Positions 47,901-55,350 of a stretch of DNA of 64,000 bases are shown here, piece after piece (position 1 is the stretch's first letter; every line of letters starts with the position of its first letter). The position numbers were made by a program, and so were the translations under genes. Origin of the DNA: Paramacrobiotus metropolitanus (Eukaryota; Tardigrada; Eutardigrada; Parachela; Macrobiotidae); assembly GCF_019649055.1 (NCBI RefSeq), contig NW_026570279.1, positions 620,001 through 684,000 on the forward strand, read 5' to 3'. The notes under the pieces are model-generated. The model made no database searches and had not been told where the DNA came from. It was given only the letters and a program-made list of their open reading frames with translations.

Positions 47901-50900
47901 CTCCGCGCATTAAACAGTACCGGTAGCGCATTAAACAGTACGGGCTCCGCGCATTAAACAGTACGGGCTCTGCGCATTAAACAGTACCGGTAGCTCGGTC
48001 AATCGTTCTCCTAACGGGCTCTGCATGCGCTAGCTCGGTCACCGGCTAGCTCGTTTGCCTAACGGGCTTTTTGCGCTGGACAGTACCGACTGCTTGATCA
48101 CCAGCTCACCTAACGGGTCCCGTACCCTGGACAGTACCGGTTGCTTGGTCAGTCTTTCGCCTAACGGACTTTTTGCACCGGACAGTATTGGTAGCTTGGT
48201 CATTCGCTCGCCTAACGGGCTCCGCACACTGGACAGTATCGGTAGCTCGGACACTCGCTCACCTAGCGGGTCCCGTACACTGGACAGTACCGGTTGCTCG
48301 GCCACTCGCTCGCCTAACGGGCCTCGTACACTGGATCCTGCCGGTAGTTTGGACTCGTGCAGAAATTGTCCTCGATGACAGCGTTACATATATAGTCCTT
48401 CTTGTCGTAATAACGGTCTGCTAATTAAATTCATGCTAATAGTTTAAAAGTAGAAATGACTTTCTTGTTTTAGCTATATTTTAGTTGGTTTACGTGGCAA
48501 CATTGCCTGGTTAAAAATACCCCGATAATACTTAATACAATAATTTAGTTGCATTTGGTGATGGTAGTCAAAACTCTTCCGCTTTGGCGTTCCAAGCGGG
48601 AGAGGTTTTGAAAGAAATGAATACTATCTGGCCGGGTTTTCGACTACGGGCTTTCAGAATATAGTATTGGTTTGGGTCAGTCTTTTCTGGTTTGCCGGCT
48701 CTGGTGTATCCCATTCGTGGCTATATAGATCTGAATTAGGATAATTCTTGGCGTGATAACGCTGTACTTTGTAGTTTAGCTGGAAATAGTTTCCAAAGGC
48801 CACGAATTGCCGGAAATTAATTTACCATGCATGTTCTCTGGCTAAAGGGTCACCGCTTTGGTGAGTATGCAGCGGATTGGGCTATAAATTTCCCCCATTA
48901 GCGAGCCGCTGAATCTAAAATCCTGCTGAATTTGCTTTGCTCTTCTCTCCATTGAAATACTAAATTTCGCAAATCACCCGTAACATCAACCATTCCTTTT
49001 CAGCCCAGATAAGAGCTGCGCTCTGGTATACTAATGCACCGTTCGGCGTATTTTCGTGTTGGTATCAAGTATCATATTAATTTTAATTTACCTAATTTTT
49101 ATTATTTATGCACAACAATAAAAACAAAAATTTCCGCAGAAGTATGGAGTATATGACTATAACAAATTCGACAATTAAAAGCCTAACCAACAGAAAACTG
49201 ATTAATTTACTGTACTTTTCCGCACTTTAGCCAATTTATGCAATAACTACTGTATTTACAAGTAACTTTAAGCGAAGTAAGCCTCCCGCCTCCGGCGACC
49301 GGGACGCTCGAATTAGGCTTATGAAGGAATACTAAACTAAACATTGGGCAAAGGCCATCAGTATAACAAAAAGTGCTTTCGCGCAATACTACTTAAAATG
49401 ATACAAATTTAAACGTTAAGAAAACAAAATTAATGTTAAACGTTAAAAAAATACAGAGGAATAGTAGACTAGAACGTACTGTTGTACAGTGGTCCGATAT
49501 TCTAGTAACGACTCACTGTACGTCGAAACGATTTCAGACCAACACTTTCTAAACAAAATCAGATTTCAAAACGCAGGCACACCGGAAAATAGGCTATTTA
49601 TTGAACCTAGGCTACACTTATGCCGACAACGCGCTAACGGACCAAAAAAATCCAGGAAAATTACGTCATGGGTAAGATTGTATTTAGATAGAGACAATAC
49701 CTTTTTTCGATACGTGCGATACAGTCGACGCACTAGGCGATGTTCTCTGCGTTCTACACGGCCCGCACACCGCAAACCCACAGTTCAAGCAGGTCCAGTG
49801 TAAATCGAAGATGGAAGTCTCGCAGACATCGCAGAATTCTCGAAACCCTGCCGGCACCTGCTTGAGGACGGTCTGATGCGGATCCAGCTCTTCAGCGGTA
49901 AAGTCGGCCTCCTGCTCCTTCAGGACGTGCAAAAGAGGGACAACGCTGCGCTGCAGGATATAGTCGGCCACATCACGATTGACAGCTGGATCGGGCGCCG
50001 CGGGTTGCTCGACGAAGTACAATGCGGGCGAGGTCATGGAGCGCGCCGCATTTGATGCCTCCGTGACGGCGGCATGTACCCGCAGCGAATGCCTCGCTTT
50101 TCCCCCCTCGAATCGTTCGTGCTGCTGCATACTAATGAGAGAAAAAAAGAATGATCAACTAATTAGGGCCAAGATAATTTTATTGATCAACACGAGAGGT
50201 GCTGAGCATTGTTGACAAGTTTTTTAGTTAGGCTCAGTGCACTTTAACGGTCCAGCACAGGTCGGTCGGCAATGCATGAACGCATAAACTCGTGTATAAA
50301 TAAAAACAAAAAAAAATATTTTGCATAAAGGCATAAACTGGGGCATAAAAGCATAAACCGTAAGAATGGATTATACGGTACATTAATATGTGTACGGAAG
50401 TGTGTAAATTATTGTATAATTATCGAAATGGCTGTGCGCCCCGACAAACCGGGCGCATAGATTTTGGCTTTGCGCCCTGAATGTCCGGGCGCAGAAATAT
50501 TATGTTTTTCCGGCAACTGATTGATTTTTTTTCTCGATTAACCCCTTTCCCATTTTATCGCATGGTTTACTGAAAAGCTTACTCAAAACATCACGGAATC
50601 AGTCTGAGAGATCCTGATTTTCAGCAACTTTATAGCAAGCTTATAACACTGGTTTATCACGTTCTGTGGGTAACAATTGTTATAGGTCATCTAGGACGGC
50701 ACAGAAGTCCACTCCATGCACAAAACACAATATAGAATGGCACAGAAGTCCACTCCATGTAGCACATAGAATTAGCAAAGCTTATTCCGGTTAACGGAAG
50801 TGGCCCGGTACATGGTGCCAAATTCTTGTACTTGCACGAAAACTTTCACTTTCGCGCACTCCCAAACACATTTTTATTTCGGTTTACGACATTCTCTAGC

Positions 50901-53900
50901 CAGATGATTACTGTAGTGGCTCGCACATCTTGTACCACAGAGTTGGTGTACGGGAAAAATGTGCATCCAATATACACACTCTAACCGGGCAAAACGCACG
51001 ATTCCCAGTTGGCGTGCATTGATAAATTTCTGATGTTTCTCAACTTCTGGTCTGGAGAACCTTCTTGAATATTAAAAAAATTAGAGCTCTAATAACTATT
51101 AATTAAATTTATGCTCAAAAGCAGCCATTAACTTAAATCTTTGCTGTCAGCTCGAATTCAAACACTGATTTGTTGTGGTTTTTGGGGTGCCCTTGCAGAG
51201 TGAGGGGTACGTTCAGCAATCAGCGTCAACATTCTACAGCTACAGAACAATTCGAGTTCTCAGATACAGAGCTTCTTTTCTAAGGTGAATTACAATTTTA
51301 AAGAAAATGTTTGATTCTGGACAGATTCAGAAGGAGAGTTCATCTTGAAGTCAAATCAAGCATTATTTCGTAGGCGTGCATTTTGCCCGGTTAGAGTGTG
51401 TATATTGGATGCACATTTTTCCCGTACACCAACTCTGTGGTACAAGATGTGCGAGCCACTACAGTAGTATACACTGGCGAGAAAACCGTTTGTGGGCGCA
51501 ACATCCGTTCTGGGAGTTACGGCTGTTAGGAAATTCTAAAAAGTTTAAATCCATTCAGGTGTACCAAAAGTCTCATTATGGACCGATCTCCTTCAAATTT
51601 TGCACGTAAATGCACATGGCCATGAAGATCGTTTTTACACCGATCCCAGACTTCCATGATTTTTTTCAACTTTTAAAATAAATTTTGAAATACATTTTAA
51701 AAATCGAAAGGCACGATAGAACAGTAAATTGGTGTGAAAACGTTCTTCGTGGGTATGTGCATTTACGTGCAAAATCTGAAAGAGATCGGCCCATATTGAG
51801 ACTTTGCTACGCCTGAATGCATTTAAACTTTTTGGAATTTTCTAACAGCTGTAACTCCCAAACCGGATGTTGCGCGCACAAACGGTTTTCTCGCTAGTGT
51901 ATACAAATCATCTGCCTACAGAATGTCATAAAACAAGACAAACAAGGGGTTGGAAGTGCGCGAAAGTGTAAGATTTCGTGTATGTACACGAATATGGTAC
52001 CATGAACCGGGCCACTTCCTTTAACGTAGCGGAGGTATTTGCAAGGCTGGACGACTTGGATGACCAGTGTCAAGCCGAGAAAAGCCATTAGTGTGTGTCG
52101 TTGGGATGTTCATCCCGATAATCGGGGAGTAATGCAACTCTGACTGACAATGTTGCATACCGATTGCACATTTGTGTTGTAGTTCATTTTAGTTGCTATT
52201 GTGTCTACTGCAGTAAATCAACTTTAGTATCAGTTAAGATTATTTTCATGTATCATGTAGTTGCGCCCCCCCCCCCCATTCCACATTCTTTTGAGAGGAG
52301 ACTGGGGGTTGGCTTTAGCAAGGACGACGGAGTCATCTGCACCAGTGACGCGTGTTCCGGTGCTAGTGTCTGCATCCAGTGCTCAAATAAATCTTAATAA
52401 TTACGCATCGTCGCTGTTGCGGTAGTCCGTGTTAAAGCCAGTAAATTTACAGGTTGTTAAATAAGTTTACAAGTTGTTAAATAAATACAGTAAAAGAAGC
52501 CAAATACAACAAAAAAATCTTCGGAAAAACAGCAAATCGCCGATATTTCTGCGCCCGGACATCAGGGCGCATAACTAAATTCTATGCGCCCGGTTCGTCG
52601 GGGCGCATAGCAGTCACAGTAATAGTATTAATGTACACACAATTATAATATTATTGTGTATGCGTATGCGTATTATTATTATGCGTATCAAATTTTACGC
52701 AATGTCATTAACATATTACTTGTGCACGTTAATGCTTGTACATTAATATGTACTCATTAAAATAATTATGTAAAACTGTTATTATGCATAAGATGTATAA
52801 TACTTATGTATCATGCATAAGATGGTAAATCAATATGTGTAGTGTGTGGATATCGTTTGCATTAATATGGCCACGGATTGTAAACGGTCAAAAATGTTTG
52901 GCGGAAAATTTTGCCCGCAACTTTTCAAAACGTCCAGGGATCGCTAAACAGGCGTCGTAAATTTTGTCTACTCAGTCTTACTTGCGCTTTCGATCATGAA
53001 AGGGAACAAAAATGAACAATAGGGATCAGCGATTTTATAATCGGCGAAACAAGCTCTCGGTCTTGTGAGCGTCATCCGACAACTTCCAGAGCAATCAATA
53101 AACAGTAATTTTACAGTACAATTAATAAACAGTAATTAAACGTTAAAAAGTAATTTTACAGTACAATCTAGAACAAAATGGTCGCACCTCCCGGCCTTCC
53201 ATACCCAGCATTCCAAACGCATGTCGCTGTACGACTCAGTCAATAATAATTAATATACGATAATATAATTACTCGTATAATATCTGGCTGTCGTACAAGC
53301 GCACTGTGCCACATGCGTACAAAATGCTGGGTATGGAGTGTGCGACCGTTTAGTCCCAGATTGTATCTATAGATACAATCTGGGACTAAACGGTCGCACT
53401 GCCGGAAAAGATATCAACGCAACCTGTTCGTATGTCCGCTTTTGTGCCATACACCCGCGGGATCCGGACATACTAACTCGTTACGTTGATATCTTTTCCG
53501 ACGTTACGTTGATATCTAGCTACAACTTCCTAGGCAGAAAAATACGCTCTTCAAATGATTGGTCTTTTAAAAACTTAAAATTTAAAGGAAAGTTGAACTA
53601 TGCAAAATAGTAAAAAGGTAACGCGGGTTAAAAATCACACAGGGCGCAGCGGTATGATTTACACGAGCAACCACTGGGATTACTTACTACCGAAGTTCGG
53701 CCTCCCGGAAACGACACGTGTTGTCGCCGGAATAATCGTCTTCGCCCCGTAGTTGTAAACGAAAGCAGTCCATGCACATCGGCACGTCCACCGCGACTTC
53801 TTTCTGGACGCCGGCTACCACCAACAGCGGCTTCCGCATCTGGATACAACTTTTCCACTGGATGAAAGGCGTCTCACCGGTTGCGCCATTGCGCCGTGCC

Positions 53901-54076
53901 CGCTTCCTGGACGTTTCGCCGTTTTCCGCGGCCACAATACCGCGCTCAGTGCCCGCTACGCCCTCCACGCTGCTTTCCATTCTACTCCCACGCATAATAG
54001 CCCGATATTGTCCTACAAATAGCTTCGTCCCCAGAAACCTTATGACAGCGGAACAAACAAAAATTAAAGCAATCAT
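29457..54076 (-). CDS. KDM3/JHDM2-type JmjC histone H3K9 demethylase
   Basis: Exons (minus strand): E1 about 54076-53688, E2 50131-49701, E3 46097-45888, E4 45563-45390, E5 35361-35176, E6 34281-34060, E7 33747-33628, E8 33508-33430, E9 32957-32621, E10 30552-30418, E11 29996-29928, E12 29849-29457. Phases fit at every junction, giving about 915 residues. Order: an N-terminal Cys pair plus C-R-F, the KDM3 C6 zinc finger, the linker, then JmjC with iron ligands HVD (E7) and the His of GAPHQ (E9). The family removes methyl groups from H3K9me1/2 using Fe(II) and 2-oxoglutarate in the nucleus. All ligands are intact, so the enzyme should be active. Vertebrate members are longer at the N-terminus; the 5' end here is not fixed. 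Transposons sit in introns 1, 4, 5 and 9. Confidence 0.85.
31217..31537. mobile_element. TTAA-flanked fold-back element, copy 1 (intron 9)
   Basis: The right end reads CCGGGCCAAACCC then TTAA at 31534-31537. The inside holds family motifs (CAACATCCGGTT, TGCACATAACCATGAAGAT). The left end is degenerate. Confidence 0.55.
32025..32314. mobile_element. TTAA-flanked fold-back element, copy 2 (intron 9)
   Basis: The right end reads ACCGGG then CCAAATCCC, with TTAA at 32311-32314. The left half is truncated. Confidence 0.55.
33430..35361 (-). CDS. KDM3-type gene, exons 5-8 (JmjC, first half)
   Basis: E5 encodes [12 protein letters not shown]...DFWKGF, E6 RLLKIKDWP...[12 protein letters not shown]7 [15 protein letters not shown] with the His and Asp iron ligands, and E8 the short variable insert ending NEVPG. 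All borders are GT/AG with matching phases (1,1,1,2). Confidence 0.85.
34352..34973. mobile_element. TTAA-flanked fold-back element, copy 3, complete (intron 5)
   Basis: Bounded by TTAA at 34348-34351 and 34974-34977. The two halves are inverted copies of one another over most of the 622 bp, starting AGAAAGTGGCCCGGTAC and ending GTTACCGGGCCACTTCCC. TTAA duplication is typical of piggyBac-type targets. No ORF, so a MITE. Confidence 0.75.
35362..38201. other. Intron 4, part downstream of the LTR element
   Basis: Contains an ATT microsatellite at 36337-36358, two and a half tandem copies of a 38-bp unit at 36820-36905 (GGATGTTCACGTTTGTGAGC), and the left end of a TTAA element at 37524. No coding exon recognised. 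Confidence 0.5.
37524..37630. mobile_element. TTAA element, copy 4, left end only (intron 4)
   Basis: TTAA at 37520-37523 followed by GGGATTTGGCCCGGTACATA, the same end as copy 2 in the opposite orientation. Confidence 0.5.
38206..38459 (-). repeat. 3' LTR of the Ty3/gypsy element
   Basis: 254 bp; on the minus strand it begins TGCTGTGTGACG and ends ATATATTA. Matches 44314-44567 base for base by eye. Ends are ambiguous by one base. Confidence 0.9.
38460..38470 (-). promoter_or_regulatory. Polypurine tract
   Basis: Minus-strand AAGAACGGGAG directly before the 3' LTR; primes plus-strand DNA synthesis in LTR elements. Confidence 0.75.
38603..39519 (-). pseudogene. Integrase C-terminal half, frame-shifted from pol
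   Basis: ORF 38839-39519 continues the integrase: SDQGGPF, then [15 protein letters not shown] with the catalytic Glu, then the GPYKVV end domain. Near 38870 the frame changes again, and the tail continues in the frame of 38603-38803. Both breaks are one-base shifts relative to pol. Confidence 0.75.
39504..42341 (-). CDS. pol: Ty3/gypsy pol: protease, RT, RNase H, integrase N-part
   Basis: Open from the frameshift site near 42341. Counting from the ATG at 42182 (892 codons): aspartic protease DTG at residues 8-10, reverse transcriptase YIDDVLIYS at 425-433, RNase H DASG at 574-577, integrase HHCC finger with H777, H784, C814 and C817, and the first two catalytic Asp near 845 and 866. The ORF ends at a one-base shift near 39560. 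RT order and motifs put it in Ty3/gypsy (Metaviridae-type). No chromodomain seen. Confidence 0.95.
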   Translation of the reverse strand, partial: FKLQRVAKYRGLAAHTSDPPDFAGFPFDAFPIEEPNDDSTVPAPVCTTAYVNGMAVPAVIDTGSAVTIMSVHCAQMLDLCIQSYTGRPVKGVSGKLISPVGTICVDVLLANCSHQINVLVLDTYDRELLVGNDFLMRTDLVIDYAGRTIRRFDERDGEQFRPWKARNLVASRKVHIPAGHVAWVKCQLNRNLFPGRVKPENMEFIVSPNANTFAQKGLRTSNALVKIVNNVCYLACANFSRMTQTIGKGQNIASATPMYVDRVPECSVVETCELPELQCGANLTADQTEQLHAVLRKHVSVFPTAERPIGEVKGVSHVIDTGSALPVSQPPYRRSWAERIVIRTEVDKMLRQGIVTPSCSPWSSPIVLVHKRDGTTRFCVDYRRVNAVTKKDVYPMPRLDDALDQLGGCAYFTSLDMAWGYWQIPVAESSKDRTAFVTPDGLYEFSRMPFGLCNAGATFQRSMDKILNEFRWQFVIVYIDDVLIYSKTFEEHMEHLDAVLRKLRHAGIVLKPSKCVFASDCTKYLGHVVDRNGISPDPDKLLAIADYPVPENVTDIKSFLGLCSYFRRFVRDFAGLSEPLVRLTRKTEPFVWSSEQMVAFEKLKHALISSPILAHYDPNAEIELHCDASGLGIGACLVSKLGDCERVLAYVSKSFSPAERNYAVTEQECLAIVWSVKKLRPYLYGKMFRIVTDHCALCWLMSRRELAGRLSRWAVLLQEYNFEIVYRSGKRHQNADALSRHPVEPADSADVEMDMLVAMTDTPDFHYEQVQDPRLCDVIDKLAIGLVSRDTVCYTMKNNLLYRKALVDGEDVLLLVVPKHLRRDILFACHDERTSGHLGFWRTYTRVRQRYFWPRMRDHVRKYIRGCRQCQLRKVPTDKPGGLIEPIPVGTAFEMVGVDVFGPVPRTAKGNRYVIVCTDYLTKYVETKLFRRRPLLQLLISWCIK
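42290..42341 (-). promoter_or_regulatory. Programmed -1 ribosomal frameshift signal between gag and pol
   Basis: Minus-strand TTTAAAC (42341-42335) lies in gag phase as T-TTA-AAC, the classic slippery heptamer. Seven bases later, AGTAGCTAA pairs with TTAGCTGCT (nine pairs, one G-U) around a 10-base loop. The gag stop TAG is inside the stem. Slippage by -1 enters the pol frame, which is open from here to the protease. An overlapping A-AAT-TTA heptamer is also present. Confidence 0.85.
42323..43890 (-). pseudogene. gag: Ty3/gypsy gag with two frame breaks
   Basis: Open without ATG from about 43888. A charged N-terminus leads into capsid-like sequence with REWMKEF, then [15 protein letters not shown], then [13 protein letters not shown]. 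One-base breaks lie near 43250 and 43060. The C-terminal part has a Gly/Arg-rich (RGG) tract and a CCHC knuckle, C-x2-C-x4-H-x4-C in [14 protein letters not shown], before the TAG at 42323. Confidence 0.85.
43889..44295 (-). other. 5' leader of the Ty3/gypsy element with short ORFs
   Basis: A short frame near the primer site reads [16 protein letters not shown] and stops at about 44158. A second, 44083-43889, encodes 64 residues with two hydrophobic stretches. Their role is unknown; they may be upstream ORFs or chance. Confidence 0.35.
44296..44313 (-). promoter_or_regulatory. tRNA primer binding site
   Basis: Minus-strand TGGCGCTCCTGGGTGGAT, immediately after the 5' LTR, starts with TGG complementary to the CCA end. 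The implied tRNA 3' end (CCACCCAGGAGCG-CCA) is close to tRNA-Asn; that identity is an inference. Confidence 0.7.
44314..44567 (-). repeat. 5' LTR of the Ty3/gypsy element
   Basis: 254 bp, identical by eye to 38206-38459. It would contain the promoter and polyadenylation signal of the element. Confidence 0.9.
44572..45389. other. Intron 4, part upstream of the LTR element
   Basis: Contains a near-duplicate of AGCATTTTCGCCCGTCAAAA at about 45043 and 45069. No exon recognised. Confidence 0.4.
45390..46097 (-). CDS. KDM3-type gene, exons 3-4 (linker to JmjC)
   Basis: E3 46097-45888 starts at TTGCAG|GA and contains [14 protein letters not shown] then a C-C pair, aligning with the LYDVGDIVHSVR region of KDM3. 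Its donor is weak (AAAAG|GTTATC). E4 45563-45390 contains RHIHRIP...[12 protein letters not shown], the lead-in to JmjC, and has a strong GTGAGT donor. Confidence 0.75.
46160..46330. repeat. 64-bp direct duplication followed by an A tract (intron 2)
   Basis: AAAATCGGCGTGAGTCTGTA starts at 46167 and again at 46231, each running about 46 bp to CTGACACCGA. An uninterrupted run of about 18 A follows at 46308-46325. Confidence 0.85.
47088..47125. other. Perfect hairpin around a GCCTCGGCTTCGCCTCCG loop
   Basis: ACAAGAAACA (47088-47097) pairs with TGTTTCTTGT (47116-47125). The 18-nt GC-rich loop recurs at 47890-47907 between other, shorter complementary arms (ATGCG/CGCAT). Confidence 0.7.
47375..48360. 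repeat. 51-bp minisatellite, open on both strands (intron 2)
   Basis: About 17-19 copies of a unit with CCTAACGGG, GTACACTGGACAGTACCGG and GCTCGGTCA. On the minus strand it reads as a 17-residue repeat LPVLSSVxDPLGERxTE; on the plus strand it is also open over 48055-48378. A sub-block of 20-22-bp GCGCATTAAACAGTACGG repeats interrupts it at 47905-47995. It lies inside an intron of the demethylase gene. Confidence 0.9.
48425..49680. other. Intron 2, proximal part
   Basis: No exon recognised. AAGCCTCCCGCCTCCGG with AGGCTTA lies at 49277-49322 and could form a loose hairpin. Confidence 0.3.
49701..50131 (-). CDS. KDM3-type gene, exon 2 (C6 zinc finger)
   Basis: Acceptor CATTAG, donor AAAAAAG|GTATTG, phase 1 out. 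It encodes [19 protein letters not shown] followed by GFAVCGPC, the spacing of the single KDM3 C6 finger needed for activity in the family. Confidence 0.85.
50795..52020. mobile_element. TTAA-flanked fold-back element, copy 5, interrupted
   Basis: TTAA at 50791-50794 and 52021-52024. Ends are CGGAAGTGGCCCGGT and ACCGGGCCACTTCCT. It is split by the TA-flanked element at 50911-51464. Confidence 0.75.
50911..51464. mobile_element. TA-flanked (mariner-like) MITE nested in copy 5
   Basis: CTGTAGTGGCTCGCACATCT starts the left arm and its inverse ends at 51464. The arms match almost perfectly for about 90 bp (through TGCATCCAATATACACACTC). Flanked by TA at 50909-50910 and 51465-51466, as in Tc1/mariner elements. 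It lies where other family copies read straight from CAGATGATT into GTATACACTGGCG. No transposase ORF. Confidence 0.8.
53180..53347. mobile_element. Short MITE-like inverted repeat (intron 1)
   Basis: GGTCGCAC at 53180 and GTGCGACC at 53340-53347 bound a 168-bp unit. TCCATACCCAGCATT, ACGCATGT and GTACGAC on the left are inverted on the right. The centre is AT-rich. Confidence 0.6.
53340..53399. repeat. 60-bp perfect palindrome (intron 1)
   Basis: Two 30-bp arms with no spacer, from GTGCGACCGTTTAGTCCC to GGGACTAAACGGTCGCAC, centred on CTATAG. It shares its first 8 bp with the MITE at 53180-53347. A further inverse pair, CGGAAAAGATATCAACG and CGTTGATATCTTTTCCG, follows at about 53403 and 53481. 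Confidence 0.95.
53688..54076 (-). CDS. KDM3-type gene, exon 1 (5' boundary uncertain)
   Basis: Open to CGGTA|GTAAGT. Contains a basic KRARR segment and CMDC...C-R-F, matching the C-x-x-C plus CRF zinc-binding segment ahead of the C6 finger in KDM3 proteins. Possible acceptors at ATAAG|GTTTC near 54037 and TTGTAG near 54016 suggest an upstream exon; alternatively translation starts at the ATG near 53996. Confidence 0.65.
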
Positions 54077-54119
54077 CCTGACCGGCTCTCTGTACTACGC
54101 ATCACTGATAAAACTGTAG

Positions 54120-55180
54120 AAAAATCAAACATGAAGTCGCTAAACCCATTCGTTGGGCCTGTACAGTAATACAGTATTTAGGCGACCGAATATGCGTCCA
54201 AATCTGCGCTCAAATAAATGCAGGTTGTTTAGAAACCAAAATTATTTGGCAGGTTCAGGGCTGTTAAGACAGTCCAGCTGTCGTGTTTGCCAGTTTTGCA
54301 GACCGTTGTGTTGCTGTATTTTTTTATTGTAGGTTTAAGGTTTAAGGGACACGAAAAAGCCGTGCCTGCTTATACGCACCCCGGGCCTGCAATTACATTC
54401 AGACAGGTTCACTTATTATGCTGTCAATATTCAACTCATAACTGCAGGGAACCTAATAAAATGATTTAACCACCTTTGGAAAAAATTTTTCCGTCAAGCA
54501 GAACTGCAGAACAGTTTCCTTTGTTTTCTGTCAATATAAACGTTGCGAAGCGTGCGATTAACCGTTTGCTTGTGATTGCAGCATGGAGTGACGGCGGCTA
54601 ACCCCCCGCGGGCGCCCGCGTCCTGCAGGACCCGTACGTTTACCCCGCTTTACCCACGTAACCGCCTGCCGCTGTCCCTTTCCCAAATTACTAAAACTAT
54701 CATGGACATGACTAGCCCACAAATTCTGATTCTGCGCCTCCGTCGCGTCGCTGCACGTCTCTTTTGCTCCCGTTCCGTAGTTCAAAGATGTCTATACAGT
54801 ACTGATTACTACATCGCTCGGTAGCTCGGGGTTTTTTCTACTTGTGATGACGTATTTTTGACCGGTTGAAAAATACCACTGCAACTAACTGCATCCGCAA
54901 ATTTAATTACTATTTATACCGAATTTTATTGAATATAAGTTGTTTTTTCAAATTTTTTGAGCTGAATCACTACCTTAGAAGATCAAATACAAAATTCTAT
55001 GTAAAAAAATTGCCAATGCACTCCTGACGTCACAAAACGGACAAAAAGGCGAACCACGGCAAAACCGACAGCGATGTCACCCGACGCGGCAACAGAAATA
55101 TTCAGCTGTAGGAAATGTTGTTTGCTTTAATAGAAATAATTATTGATTCTTGATATTGTTATCGCGTTGTTAGCAAAAAT
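54120..55180. other. Upstream of the KDM3-type gene; possible exon
   Basis: A minus-strand frame at 54785-54558 encodes AVTWVKRGKRTGPAGRGRPR (AT-hook-like GRGRPRG) and could be an upstream exon of the demethylase or chance. It has no ATG and no clear donor. Confidence 0.3.
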
Positions 55181-55184
55181 AGGC

Positions 55185-55350
55185 ATTTTCGTCTGACCGG
55201 TAATTCGTAACCTGACGTTTCTGTCTGACCGGTAATCGTAGCCGGACATTTCTGCCTGACCGTCAATTCAAACCGAACGTTTCTGCAAGTCTGCCTGACC
55301 CGTCAATTGGTAGCCGAACGTTTCTGCCTGCTTGACCGGCGAAAGTCACA
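55185..55350. repeat. Tandem repeat of about 40-45 bp
   Basis: Four to five diverged copies of a unit with CTGACCGGTAATT...CCGAACGTTTCTGC. Confidence 0.75.

Larger units (their letters stand above)
50433..52611. mobile_element. Outer inverted-repeat element in intron 1, host of two nested elements
   Basis: Left arm 50433-50501 (GTGCGCCCCGACAAACCGGG ... CCGGGCGCAGAAATATT) is inverted at 52544-52611 (TATTTCTGCGCCCGGACAT ... CGTCGGGGCGCATAG). The arms are about 70 bp and similar but not identical. Inside lies the TTAA element 50795-52020. A tract of 14 C lies at 52265-52278. Confidence 0.65.

Noticed and set aside
50441-50500. Repeated GCGCCC words near 50.4 kb, considered as a CRISPR-like array
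   Set aside because: They occur as arms of an inverted-repeat element, with no regular spacers, in a eukaryotic context.
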